Shown piece by piece: positions 8,257-16,104 of a stretch of 64,000 nt of DNA. How positions within the stretch are numbered: position 1 is the first letter of the stretch; every line of letters begins with the position of its first letter. A program made the position numbers and the translations under genes. The stretch comes from Plantibacter sp. VKM Ac-2880 (GTDB taxonomy: Bacteria > Actinomycetota > Actinomycetes > Actinomycetales > Microbacteriaceae), in assembly GCF_015351235.1 (NCBI RefSeq), contig NZ_JADKSJ010000002.1, positions 1,116,001 through 1,180,000 of the forward strand. The letters run 5' to 3'. The notes beneath the pieces are model-generated. The model made no database searches and was not told where the DNA came from. It worked only from the letters and a program-made list of their open reading frames with translations.

Positions 8257-8286
8257 AAAAGCGGCCCACAGAAGTGGACCGCTTTT
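8257..8286 (-). terminator. Rho-independent terminator of tRNA-Arg
   Basis: On the minus strand the stem GCGGTCCAC / GTGGGCCGC with a four-base loop is followed by six T residues. This is a classical intrinsic terminator 8 bases past the tRNA 3' end, and one of the few in the window with a U-tract. Confidence 0.85.
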
Positions 8287-8293
8287 CACAACG

Positions 8294-8366
8294 TGCGCCC
8301 GAAGGGATTCGAACCCCCAACCTTCTGATCCGTAGTCAGATGCTCTATCCGTTGAGCTACGGGCGC
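8294..8366 (-). tRNA. tRNA-Arg (anticodon ACG)
   Basis: The 73-base gene reads GCGCCCG at the acceptor 5' side, paired with CGGGCGC plus discriminator A. The anticodon stem TCTGA/TCAGA holds loop CTACGGA with anticodon ACG, and the T-arm has GGTTCGAATCCC. CCA is not encoded. ACG is expected to be deaminated to ICG and to read CGU, CGC and CGA. A U-tract terminator follows immediately. Confidence 0.95.
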
Positions 8367-8478
8367 ATTGCTTGCTGAGAGAAGAGAACTTCGGCTCGGC
8401 AGGCCGAAGTAGAGCCTACAACACGGAGGCCTCAGACGCCAATCGAGCCTGGGCGGGGGCAGGGAGCTGGGGCGGGTG

Positions 8479-8630
8479 GCCCTTCGACAGGCTCAGGGAC
8501 CGGAGTGGATGGGTTCGCGGAACGGATTGCGGACCGGAGCGGCGTGGCCCTTCGACAGGCTCAGGGACCGGGGACAAGCTCAGGGACCGGTCACCGACTC
8601 AGGGACCGGTCACCGACTCAGGGACCGGCC
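8479..8630. repeat. REP-like element cluster with decayed tandem copies
   Basis: Full copies at 8479-8502 and 8547-8570 are followed by shortened copies ending in CTCAGGGACCGG around 8573-8590 and by two identical 19-base units between 8590 and 8630. The cluster fills the non-coding stretch between tRNA-Arg and the gene at 8693. The shortened units suggest slippage from an ancestral copy. Confidence 0.85.
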
Positions 8631-8692
8631 ATGCTCGACACGAACGACACCGACATGGAACAGTCGATGCGACCACCCGTTGGAGGAGACAC

Positions 8693-10399
8693 GTGCACGC
8701 AGCATCAGGACCGACCGTCGACGGCTACACGATCATCGGCCGTCCTCCGGTCCGGTCGAACCTCGTCCTCATCCTGGTTCTGTCCGGCATCCTCGCCGCC
8801 GTCCTCGGGTGGATCACCGGGAGCGTCGTCGACAGCATCTTCGACATTGCACCCACGGCACTCGTCACCATTCCGGTCTTCTTCGTCATCACCGCCGGCA
8901 TCTGCCTGCTCTACCTCGCGAGCGCCTTCCGCCCGGTCGGCGTCGACGCCGTCCGCGGCACCGCCCTGCTCGGCGGCCAGGCGGTACCACTCCGGTCGAT
9001 CGTGAGCGGCGAACTCCTCACCCGCAATCCCGCCGCGACCACCCCGGTCCTCAGCCTCCGCATCACGACCGACACTGGCGCGCGGGCACGCATCATCATG
9101 AACGGCGGATGGCTCCGCAGCCTCCCCACCTCCGACCTCGTCCCACTCGTCGCTCTCATCGCCGGCAGCGGCATCCCCGACGACACCGGCCAGGATCCGC
9201 TCGACGTCGGCCGAGAACGCATCTCCCGCTCGCTCGCAGGGAAGGGCTCGAACGTCACGATCGGTCGACGCGGGTTCATCGCCGACTGCATCACGGCGGC
9301 GGAGGCTTCGGGCGACGTGAAGCTGCTGGAAGCCGTAGTGCAGGCCGCCGGGCCGCTCGGCCGGAGCACCCGAGAGGAAGCGACGCGGATCGCGCAGGGC
9401 CAGACGATCGACGTGGCCCACGACGATGCGGATGCCTCGCCGATGACGCCTAAGGCCCCGAATTCAGACCCGGCCCCGTTCGTCCCGCCCGCTCCGCAAT
9501 ACGGCTCGGTCGTCGAAGACGAGTCCGACCCGATGGAGGCCGAGGACGACACCAGCGACGACGACCGGTTCCGACGACCGGACGACCCCGCCCGACTGGC
9601 CACGGAACAGGTCGTCGGCCAGGTGCGCCTCGACAAGCTCGGTGACCGGGGTGGGGCGCTCGGCGACCGGAACGGATCATTCGGCAATCGGGATGCGGAG
9701 CGCTTCGATCAGGACGACGAGCGCGAGCTCCCGTCCTGGGTCCCTCCGAAGGACCGGGGCCGGATGCGGTCGTGGCTCGCCGACGATGACGACGTCGTCC
9801 ACCTGCAGCCCATCCCGGCGACGCTCGGCGCGCGCACCCTCCGGAAGGTCTGCGACCGGATCCTCTTCGGCCTCGCCGGTGTCGCCCTACTCGCGATCTT
9901 CGGGGCGGCCATCGCGGAGGGCTTCCTCGACCGTCTGCCGAGCGACGCGAACGCCTTCGTCGCGGTCGCGGAGGTCGGGTCGGCGCTCCTCGCGTTCGTC
10001 GCGTGGATCGTCGGCGGCATCGCTCGCGCCCGCGAGATCAGCGTCGCCCAGCGGTTCTCGCTCGAGTGGCTCGACAGCCGCGGACCGGAACAACGCCGTC
10101 GAGGCCTGCCACCTGTGCTGCTGCAGCACTTCCTCGGGCCGATCCCCGCGGCGCGCCTGTTCGCGGCGGGAGCCTACGCCGGCACCTGCCTCGGCGGGGT
10201 CGGGATCCTCGCCGGCGCGCTGCTGTCCGTCGACCCGGAGGAGCTCGGGGCCACCGGACCGATCATGCTCGGCGTCAGCCTCGGGCTCGCGGCCATCGGG
10301 ACGGCGCTGTTCATCGTGCGGTGGCGGCGTGTGACGCGGCAGCGGGCGCTCGCGGTCGAGCTCGGCGGCGAGCGCCTGGCGTACCTCGGGAACCTGTAG
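8693..10399 (+). CDS. Multi-spanning membrane protein of unknown function
   Basis: This 568-residue protein has two N-terminal membrane helices (about 22-45 and 55-76), a cytoplasmic middle region of over 300 residues that turns acidic and disordered around 240-350, and four C-terminal helices (about 390-412, 425-446, 495-517 and 525-547). I recognise no catalytic motif. GTG 8693 is preceded by GGAGGAG at 8682-8688; the frame is open further upstream, but that part reads through the repeat cluster and is unlikely to be translated. It stands alone between repeat elements. A sensor or scaffold role is possible but unsupported. Confidence 0.65.
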   Translation: MHAASGPTVDGYTIIGRPPVRSNLVLILVLSGILAAVLGWITGSVVDSIFDIAPTALVTIPVFFVITAGICLLYLASAFRPVGVDAVRGTALLGGQAVPLRSIVSGELLTRNPAATTPVLSLRITTDTGARARIIMNGGWLRSLPTSDLVPLVALIAGSGIPDDTGQDPLDVGRERISRSLAGKGSNVTIGRRGFIADCITAAEASGDVKLLEAVVQAAGPLGRSTREEATRIAQGQTIDVAHDDADASPMTPKAPNSDPAPFVPPAPQYGSVVEDESDPMEAEDDTSDDDRFRRPDDPARLATEQVVGQVRLDKLGDRGGALGDRNGSFGNRDAERFDQDDERELPSWVPPKDRGRMRSWLADDDDVVHLQPIPATLGARTLRKVCDRILFGLAGVALLAIFGAAIAEGFLDRLPSDANAFVAVAEVGSALLAFVAWIVGGIARAREISVAQRFSLEWLDSRGPEQRRRGLPPVLLQHFLGPIPAARLFAAGAYAGTCLGGVGILAGALLSVDPEELGATGPIMLGVSLGLAAIGTALFIVRWRRVTRQRALAVELGGERLAYLGNL

Positions 10400-10412
10400 C
10401 GAGCCGGAACGA

Positions 10413-10436
10413 GCCCTTCGACAAGCTCAGGGACCG
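10413..10436 (+). repeat. Single REP-like element
   Basis: One 24-base copy (CAAGCTC variant) lies between convergent genes ending at 10399 and 10454, the same kind of position as the arrays at 15938 and 32184. Confidence 0.85.
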
Positions 10437-10453
10437 GACTGAGGCCGTTGGCC

Positions 10454-10966
10454 CTACGCGACGACCTTGGTGAGCACCCAGTGGCCGTGGTCGAGGCTGT
10501 TGGCGGGCGCGGGCTGGTACTGGAAGGTGCGGGCACCACGCTGGACGGAGACGCCCTGCGCCGTCGCGGCCGCCTCCAGCTGAGCGGCGAACTTCTGCCA
10601 CCCGTCGAGGCCCTGCGGGAACCCGAAGTGCTCCTCGAGCGAGGTGACGAGCACCTCGGATCCGGATCCCACCGGCCACACCTCGATGACGGCGTCCTCC
10701 TTCGAGATCTGGTTCAGCCCCCAGACCCCAGGACGCAGCGACTTCAAGCGGCTCTTCGGCAGACCCTCGACGAGCGCGACGGCACTCGCGGCGTCGGTAC
10801 CGAGGACGACGGACCGGCCGAACTCCTGCAGCGTCGCGGGGATCCTGGCCTGCTTGTTCTCGCCGGCCTCCCGGATCTTCCGACGCCCGAGCCCCTTCAA
10901 CACCCCCAACCCGACGATCGCGAGCAGGACGAGAATGGCGATGATCGCGAGTGTGTTGCTGTCCAC
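10454..10966 (-). CDS. Membrane-anchored hypothetical protein
   Basis: The 170-residue protein has one N-terminal membrane helix (about 4-24, NTLAIIAILVLLAIVGLG) and a soluble domain of about 140 residues with no recognised motif. GTG 10966 gives the typical short N-terminus before a membrane helix; an alternative GTG at 11005 adds 13 residues. Neither has a strong ribosome binding site. There is no clear operon partner. The function is unknown. Confidence 0.55.
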   Translation of the reverse strand: MDSNTLAIIAILVLLAIVGLGVLKGLGRRKIREAGENKQARIPATLQEFGRSVVLGTDAASAVALVEGLPKSRLKSLRPGVWGLNQISKEDAVIEVWPVGSGSEVLVTSLEEHFGFPQGLDGWQKFAAQLEAAATAQGVSVQRGARTFQYQPAPANSLDHGHWVLTKVVA

Positions 10967-11089
10967 AGGAGCCCCCCAAAGGCTGTCGGTTGCGGGCTGT
11001 TCCACCCACGACGAGGATGGCGCAGACCGGCCAGCGACTCAATGGGTAGGGGTCCCCACCCGTGCACGACCGCGCTCGGGCCGAACCGC

Positions 11090-11701
11090 TCAGGCCGGCC
11101 GCACGACGTCCCGCCACATCGCGGCCGGCGCCACGCCCGGGATGCCCGTGATCGACCCGATGCTCCGGAATCCGCTCCGCCGATACAAGGCGCGGTTGCG
11201 CTCGTTCGACGACTCCAGATACGTGGGGAGCGCGGCGGCGTCGATGGCACGCAGCCGCGATTCGAGCAGCGCACCCCCGACACCGGCTCCGCGAGCGCCG
11301 TCGCCCACGCCGATCTGTGCGAGGTACCAGTGCGGTTCGGCCGGGCGGTGCTGTGCGAGCGTCCGCTGCAGGCGCAGGGCTCGGGGCAGTCCGCCCAGCC
11401 CCAGCGCACGGACGAACATCGGCAACTGCCGCGCCTGGTCGAGGACGGAGTGACGGGAGTCCGGCGTCTCCCAGACGGCGACACCGAGCACGACGCCGTC
11501 GGTGTCACGGCGGGCCAGATCGACGCGGCTACTCGACGCCGCACTCGAGCGCAGCATCGCCTGGAACAGGAGGGCGAGCCGTCGCCCGCGGTCGGAACCG
11601 GAGACGAGCGTGGACGTGACCGTGTCCTGTCGGAAGGCGGTCGCGAGGACGGCCGCGGCCTCCTCCAGGTCGGCGGGTGAGGCGGGGGCGATGGTGAACA
11701 T
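11090..11701 (-). CDS. GNAT family N-acetyltransferase
   Basis: The 203-residue protein has a GNAT fold. An N-terminal PASPADLEEAAAVLATAF segment is followed by the acetyl-CoA pyrophosphate loop RGAGVGGALL near 136-145 and a C-terminal YLESSNERNRALYRRSGF element (about 162-179), which typically packs against CoA. It transfers acetyl from acetyl-CoA to an amine whose identity cannot be read. ATG 11701 follows GGAG. The SMR pair ends 47 bases upstream on the same strand, so it may be the last gene of the TetR-SMR-SMR operon; detoxification by acetylation would fit. Confidence 0.8.
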   Translation of the reverse strand: MFTIAPASPADLEEAAAVLATAFRQDTVTSTLVSGSDRGRRLALLFQAMLRSSAASSSRVDLARRDTDGVVLGVAVWETPDSRHSVLDQARQLPMFVRALGLGGLPRALRLQRTLAQHRPAEPHWYLAQIGVGDGARGAGVGGALLESRLRAIDAAALPTYLESSNERNRALYRRSGFRSIGSITGIPGVAPAAMWRDVVRPA

Positions 11702-11748
11702 GGGACTCCGTTCGGGTGGGAGGGCTGTGGAGCGACGAGCGGTGCGGG

Positions 11749-12075
11749 TCAGTGGGCCTGCGATCCGAGTTCGATGACGAGCACGCCGACGGCGATGAGG
11801 CCGATGCCGACGATCATGCGCGGGGTGAGCTTCTCCTTGAACAGCACGCGCGCACCGATCGCGGTGAGCGCGACACCGCAGGCGGCCCAGATGCCGTACG
11901 CGATGCCGACGGGCATCCCGTTCGCGAGGGCGATCGTCAGGAGCCCGAAGGCCGTGAGGTAGGACAGGACGACTGGCGCGATCCAGCGCTTCTTCCGCAA
12001 GCCCTCGGAGGCGCGGAGGGAGAGCGTCGCGGTGACCTCGGTGACGATGGCACCGGCCAGGAGCAACCAGATCAT
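11749..12075 (-). CDS. SMR family efflux subunit
   Basis: The 108-residue protein has four membrane helices and the conserved membrane-embedded glutamate (Glu13 in AGAIVTEVTATLSLRASEG), the coupling residue of EmrE-like small multidrug resistance proteins. ATG 12075 overlaps the stop of the partner SMR gene by four bases, so the two are translationally coupled. Paired SMR genes usually make a heterodimeric proton antiporter, with the two subunits inserted in opposite orientations. The substrate may be a quaternary ammonium or guanidinium compound; the sequence alone cannot tell. Confidence 0.85.
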   Translation of the reverse strand: MIWLLLAGAIVTEVTATLSLRASEGLRKKRWIAPVVLSYLTAFGLLTIALANGMPVGIAYGIWAACGVALTAIGARVLFKEKLTPRMIVGIGLIAVGVLVIELGSQAH

Positions 12076-12434
12076 GCGCCGACCTCCTCGGTCGATGCGG
12101 CGGGTTTCGCGGCTTCAGGCCCGTGGCCCGTCTCCACGAGCACCACCCCGGCGATCACGATCGCGATGCCGATCCCGATCGGGAGGGTGAACTGCTCACC
12201 GAACACGACGGAGGCGAGCACCGCGGTGAGCGCGACGCCGGCGGCCGCCCAGATGCCGTAGACGACCCCGATCGGCACCCCCATGCGGAGCAGTAGGGAC
12301 AGCGCGATGAAGGAACCGGAGTAGCCGATCACCGCGAGGATCACCCACCGCGGGTCGTCGATCGCGCCACGCAGCGAGAGCGTCGCCATGACCTCCAGCA
12401 GGATGGCGCCGGAGAGGATGAGCCATTTTTTCAT
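12072..12434 (-). CDS. SMR family efflux subunit, partner
   Basis: A 120-residue SMR protein with the conserved glutamate at position 14 (ILLEVMATLSLRGA) and four membrane helices, plus a short C-terminal tail of about 18 residues. It starts inside the TetR stop codon (ATGA overlap) and ends inside the start of the second SMR gene. The extended tail compared with its partner suggests a defined topology in a heterodimer. It is expected to be co-expressed with, and repressed by, the upstream TetR protein. Confidence 0.85.
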   Translation of the reverse strand: MKKWLILSGAILLEVMATLSLRGAIDDPRWVILAVIGYSGSFIALSLLLRMGVPIGVVYGIWAAAGVALTAVLASVVFGEQFTLPIGIGIAIVIAGVVLVETGHGPEAAKPAASTEEVGA

Positions 12435-12967
12435 CGGGAACCACCTCCCGCGAGCGCGAGCAGCCGGGAGACGAGGTCGGCACGCTGTTCACGTCCGATC
12501 TCGAGGATGCCGGTCGCTTCGGCGAGCCACAGTCCGTTGGCCGAGAGCCAGACGAGCAGGAGCGTGGTGGCGTCGGTGTCCTCGCCGAAGCCGAACCAGG
12601 TGCGGAGGTATTCGAGCCAGGGTGCCGCGAGTTCCGGCCGACGGACGGCTTCGGCGAACACGACGAACTCCCCCTGCGTCGCGCCGCCCTCTCCGGCGAA
12701 GGTGACGAACGCCCGCACCCGCTCCTCGAGGGTGGACTCCTCGAGCGGCGTTCCGAGCTCCTCGACGAGTTCCCGCTGCCAGCGGCCGACGACGTGCTCG
12801 ATGACCGCGATCATCATCGCGTCGCGTGAGGGGAAGTGGTACCGCAGGCCGGCCTTCGTCAGGCCGACCTCCTGGGCGACCGCCTCGTAGGTGATGTTCG
12901 CCTCGCCTGAGGCGTCGACGACGCGGACGGCCGCGTCGAGGATCTCGTTCCGTGCACTGGGTCTCAT
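12431..12967 (-). CDS. TetR family repressor of the SMR pair
   Basis: This 178-residue protein has an N-terminal helix-turn-helix (ITYEAVAQEVGLTKAGLRYH, about 25-44) typical of TetR regulators and a helical ligand domain. ATG 12967 is chosen because a TAAAGT -10 box lies 7 bases upstream (leaderless start) and translation further upstream would cross a palindrome. It is the first gene of the TetR-SMR-SMR set, linked by ATGA overlaps. The palindrome at 12973-13000, which contains the -10 box, is the likely autoregulatory operator. Confidence 0.85.
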   Translation of the reverse strand: MRPSARNEILDAAVRVVDASGEANITYEAVAQEVGLTKAGLRYHFPSRDAMMIAVIEHVVGRWQRELVEELGTPLEESTLEERVRAFVTFAGEGGATQGEFVVFAEAVRRPELAAPWLEYLRTWFGFGEDTDATTLLLVWLSANGLWLAEATGILEIGREQRADLVSRLLALAGGGSR

Positions 12968-12972
12968 GCAAG

Positions 12973-13000
12973 TTACTTTAGCGCACGTAAGGTAAAGTAA
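12973..13000. promoter_or_regulatory. TetR operator overlapping a leaderless promoter
   Basis: Inverted 8-bp arms TTACTTTA (12973-12980) and TAAAGTAA (12993-13000) are separated by 12 bases. On the minus strand the first arm contains the -10 hexamer TAAAGT (12975-12980), 7 bases from the tetR start. Binding here would block tetR-SMR transcription. Confidence 0.65.
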
Positions 13001-13160
13001 TGCTGAGAAGCAGCCGAGTGCCGCGACGGCTCGGGCGCACCATGTGACGCTCTGTTTCGGGGCCCTCGCGAGCTTCGGAGCCCGCGAGTACCGTCGTGCT
13101 GGACGGCGCCGTGACCGGCCGCCGGACCCAGCCTCGACGAGACGACCCGGTGGTATCCCT

Positions 13161-14636
13161 GTGAGCAAGCGCATCATCCTCAACGCGTTCGACATGAGCT
13201 GCGTGACCCATCAGGCCCCGGGCCTGTGGAAGCACCCGGCCAACGACGCCCACCGCTACAACGACATCGACTACTGGATCGACCTCGCCAAACTGCTCGA
13301 GCGCGGCACCTTCGACGCCCTGTTCATCGCCGACGTCGTCGGGATCTACGACGTCTACCGGCACTCCTCCGCGCCCGCACTCATCGACTCCGCGCAGCTC
13401 CCCGTCGGCGACCCGGTCATCCAGGTGTCCGCCATGGCCAAGGCGACCGAGCACCTCGGTTTCGGCGTCACGGTCGCGTCCACCTACGAACTGCCCTATG
13501 CGCTCGCCCGCCGGTTCTCGACGCTCGACCACTTCACGAAGGGGCGCATCGGCTGGAACGTCGTCACCTCCTACCTCGACTCGGCGGCCCGCAACCTCGG
13601 GCTGACCCAGCAGATCGGGCACGACGACCGCTACGGCATCGGCGAGGAGTTCCTCGACGTCACCTACAAGCTGTGGGAGGGGTCGTGGGAGGACGGCGCC
13701 GTCGTCATCGACCGCGAGAACGGTGTCTACACCGACCCGACGAAGGTCCACCCGATCGACCACCGGGGCGAGCACTTCCAGGTGCCCGGCATCCACCTCT
13801 CCGAGCCGTCGCCGCAGCGCACGCCCGTCATCTTCCAGGCCGGCGCCTCCGCCCGCGGCCGCCAGTTCGCCGCGACCCACGGCGAAGCCGTCTTCATCAA
13901 CGGGCTCGTCCCCGAGCTGACGCGCAAGACGACCGACGACATCCGCGACCGCGCCGAAGCCCTCGGTCGGCCCCGCGACAGCGTCAAGATCCTCACCCTC
14001 GCCACCGCGATCGTCGCCGAGACCGACGAGGAGGCGCAGGCGAAATACGAGGAGTACCAGCAGTACGTCTCCCTCGACGGCGCACTTACGCTCTACGGCG
14101 GCTGGTCCGGCCTCGACCTCTCCTCCTTCGACCCGGACAAGCCGCTCAAGTACGTCGACACCGACGCCGCCCGGTCCGCGCTCGCGATCTTCACACTCGC
14201 CGACCCGGACCGCGAGTGGACCCCGCGTGACATCGCCCACTACATCGGCATCGGCGGCATCGGCCCGGTGTTCGTCGGCAGCGCGGCGACGGTCGCCGAC
14301 GAGATCGAGCGCTGGATCGACGTGGCCGGAACCGACGGGTTCAACCTCGCCTACGTCATCACGCCGGGCACGTTCGAGGCCGTCGTCGATCTCCTCGTGC
14401 CCGAACTCCGTCGCCGCGGCCGGGTGTGGGACGAGTACCCGGAGGGCACCCTCCGTGGGCGCCTCAACGGCACCGGCTCACCGGTCGTGCCCGAGTGGCA
14501 CCCGGCCCACCGGTACCGCGGTGCGTACGTCGGGCAGCCGTCCGCCGCTGACGACACCGCACCTTCCCTCTTCGACACCGACAACGCCGACGCCGCAGAC
14601 GACAACGCCTACGCCACCGAAGGAGCCTCAGCATGA
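13161..14636 (+). CDS. LLM class NtaA/SnaA/DszA family FMN-dependent monooxygenase
   Basis: The 491-residue protein belongs to the bacterial luciferase-like NtaA/SnaA/DszA group. It has HPANDAHRYNDIDYWIDLAK near the N-terminus, the FITADVV-like FIADVVGIYDVY segment, GRIGWNVVTSYLDSAARNLG in the middle and PVIFQAGASARGRQFA. These enzymes use reduced FMN and O2 to cleave C-S or C-N bonds, for example in dibenzothiophene sulfone or NTA breakdown. No flavin reductase is adjacent. GTG 13161 gives the family-typical start. Its stop overlaps the start of the DszC-like gene, so they are coupled. The substrate is unknown. Confidence 0.85.
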   Translation: MSKRIILNAFDMSCVTHQAPGLWKHPANDAHRYNDIDYWIDLAKLLERGTFDALFIADVVGIYDVYRHSSAPALIDSAQLPVGDPVIQVSAMAKATEHLGFGVTVASTYELPYALARRFSTLDHFTKGRIGWNVVTSYLDSAARNLGLTQQIGHDDRYGIGEEFLDVTYKLWEGSWEDGAVVIDRENGVYTDPTKVHPIDHRGEHFQVPGIHLSEPSPQRTPVIFQAGASARGRQFAATHGEAVFINGLVPELTRKTTDDIRDRAEALGRPRDSVKILTLATAIVAETDEEAQAKYEEYQQYVSLDGALTLYGGWSGLDLSSFDPDKPLKYVDTDAARSALAIFTLADPDREWTPRDIAHYIGIGGIGPVFVGSAATVADEIERWIDVAGTDGFNLAYVITPGTFEAVVDLLVPELRRRGRVWDEYPEGTLRGRLNGTGSPVVPEWHPAHRYRGAYVGQPSAADDTAPSLFDTDNADAADDNAYATEGASA

Positions 14637-15919
14637 GCATCGACACGATCAGCACTTCGACAGGCTCAGTGACCGGGGATCACGGCACCGAGCCGCCCAC
14701 CGGCTCGGCCCCTGAGGGGCGCACGTACTGGTCGGGCAACGCCGACGAGGCCGAGCTCGCGCACTGGGACGCCGTCGCCACCGAGGTCGCCACCCGGCTC
14801 GCCGTCGACGTCCTCGAGCGCGACCGCGCCAACCTCGACCCCACGAACGAACTCGACCTCCTCCGCGACGCCGGGCTCGTCAACCTCCTCGATCCGGCCG
14901 AGTTCGGTGGCGGCGGCGGGCACTGGGAGAGCGCCTTCCGGGTCATCCGCATCCTCTCCCGGGTGGACGCCTCGATCGGCCAGCTGCTCGCGTACCACTA
15001 CATCAACGCGGGCAACATCGGCTTCACCGCGGACCCGGCCACGCAGGCCGAGTGGCACCGGAAGACCGTCGCGGGTCGCTGGATCTGGGGCGACTCGGTC
15101 AACCCGACCGATCCCGACCTCTCGCTCACGCAGGACGGCGACGCCTTCCGCCTCAACGGCCTCAAGCGCTTCTCCACGGGCGCCTCGGCGGGCGACGTCA
15201 TCCTCGTCAACGCCGTGGTCCGCGGCGGCGACCACGACGGCACGATCTTCCAGTTCGTCCTCGACCACGACCGCGACGGCATCGCCTACCTCGGCGACTG
15301 GGACGCGCTCGGCCAGCGTCTGTCGGCGTCCGGCTCGGTGCGCTTCGAGGACGTCCTCGTCGAGCAGGCCGACATCCTCGGCACCGTCGGCGACGAACCG
15401 TTCTCCTCGCTCGTGACGCCCGGCATCCAGCTCGCCTTCGGCAACCTCTACCTCGGCATCGCGGAGGGGGCGCTGGCGCAGGGCACCGAGCTCGTCCGCG
15501 CCCGCAAGAACGCCTGGTTCCTCAGCCACGCCGAGACCTACCGCGACGACCCGTTCGTGCAGCGCGTCGTCGGCGAGTTCGTCTCCTCGATCGCGGCCGT
15601 CGAAGCACTCGCAGACCGCACCAACGCCCGGTTCGACCGCATCATCGCTCGCGGTGCCGAGGTGACGGCGGCCGACCGTGGCGCGATCGCCATCGAGATC
15701 GCGAAGCTGAAGGTCGTGTCGACCGAGCTCGGCATCGAGGTCTCGAACCGCATTTTCGAGGTGACCGGCTCCAGCTCGGCGAAGGCGTCCGTCGGCCTCG
15801 ACCTGTTCTGGCGCAACGTGCGCACGCACTCCCTCCACGACCCGGTCGACTACAAGAAGCTCGAGGTCGGGGCCAACCACCTGAACGGCGAGCTGCAGCC
15901 CATCTCGCTGTACACCTAG
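14633..15919 (+). CDS. DszC/SfnB-like flavin-dependent monooxygenase (acyl-CoA dehydrogenase fold)
   Basis: The 428-residue protein has the acyl-CoA dehydrogenase fold without fatty-acid pathway context. It contains LDPAEFGGGGGHWESAFRVI, IWGDSVNPTDPDL, LKRFSTGASAGDVI and the family C-terminus FWRNVRTHSLHDPVDYKK. DszC-type members are FMNH2-dependent and oxygenate sulfur compounds. It overlaps the LLM gene by four bases. Residues 8-15 (STSTGSVT) are encoded by a diverged copy of the chromosomal repeat (14655-14675), so the N-terminal tail of about 25 residues looks repeat-derived. Confidence 0.8.
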   Translation: MSIDTISTSTGSVTGDHGTEPPTGSAPEGRTYWSGNADEAELAHWDAVATEVATRLAVDVLERDRANLDPTNELDLLRDAGLVNLLDPAEFGGGGGHWESAFRVIRILSRVDASIGQLLAYHYINAGNIGFTADPATQAEWHRKTVAGRWIWGDSVNPTDPDLSLTQDGDAFRLNGLKRFSTGASAGDVILVNAVVRGGDHDGTIFQFVLDHDRDGIAYLGDWDALGQRLSASGSVRFEDVLVEQADILGTVGDEPFSSLVTPGIQLAFGNLYLGIAEGALAQGTELVRARKNAWFLSHAETYRDDPFVQRVVGEFVSSIAAVEALADRTNARFDRIIARGAEVTAADRGAIAIEIAKLKVVSTELGIEVSNRIFEVTGSSSAKASVGLDLFWRNVRTHSLHDPVDYKKLEVGANHLNGELQPISLYT

Positions 15920-15937
15920 GTCGCCCACCCCTGCCCT

Positions 15938-16077
15938 GCCCTTCGACAGGCTCAGGGACCGGGTCGGTGGTCCACCCGTCGACAGGCTCAGGGACCGCGT
16001 CCATCGTCCGCCCTTCGACAGGCTCAGGGACCGCGGTCCCTGAGCACCACACCCGGTCCCTGAGCTTGTCGAAGGGC
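15938..16077. repeat. REP-like element cluster in both orientations
   Basis: Copies at 15938-15961, about 15975-15997 and 16010-16033 point one way. A partial copy at 16034-16046 and a full copy at 16054-16077 point the other way, so transcripts could fold into hairpins. The cluster separates two genes of the same presumed operon. Confidence 0.9.
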
Positions 16078-16104
16078 CACCAGCCACCAACGGAACGGAA
16101 CCAG

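Noticed and set aside
8372-8692. N-terminal extension of the membrane protein at 8693
   Set aside because: The extension reads through the REP-like cluster; a strong GGAGGAG site supports GTG 8693.
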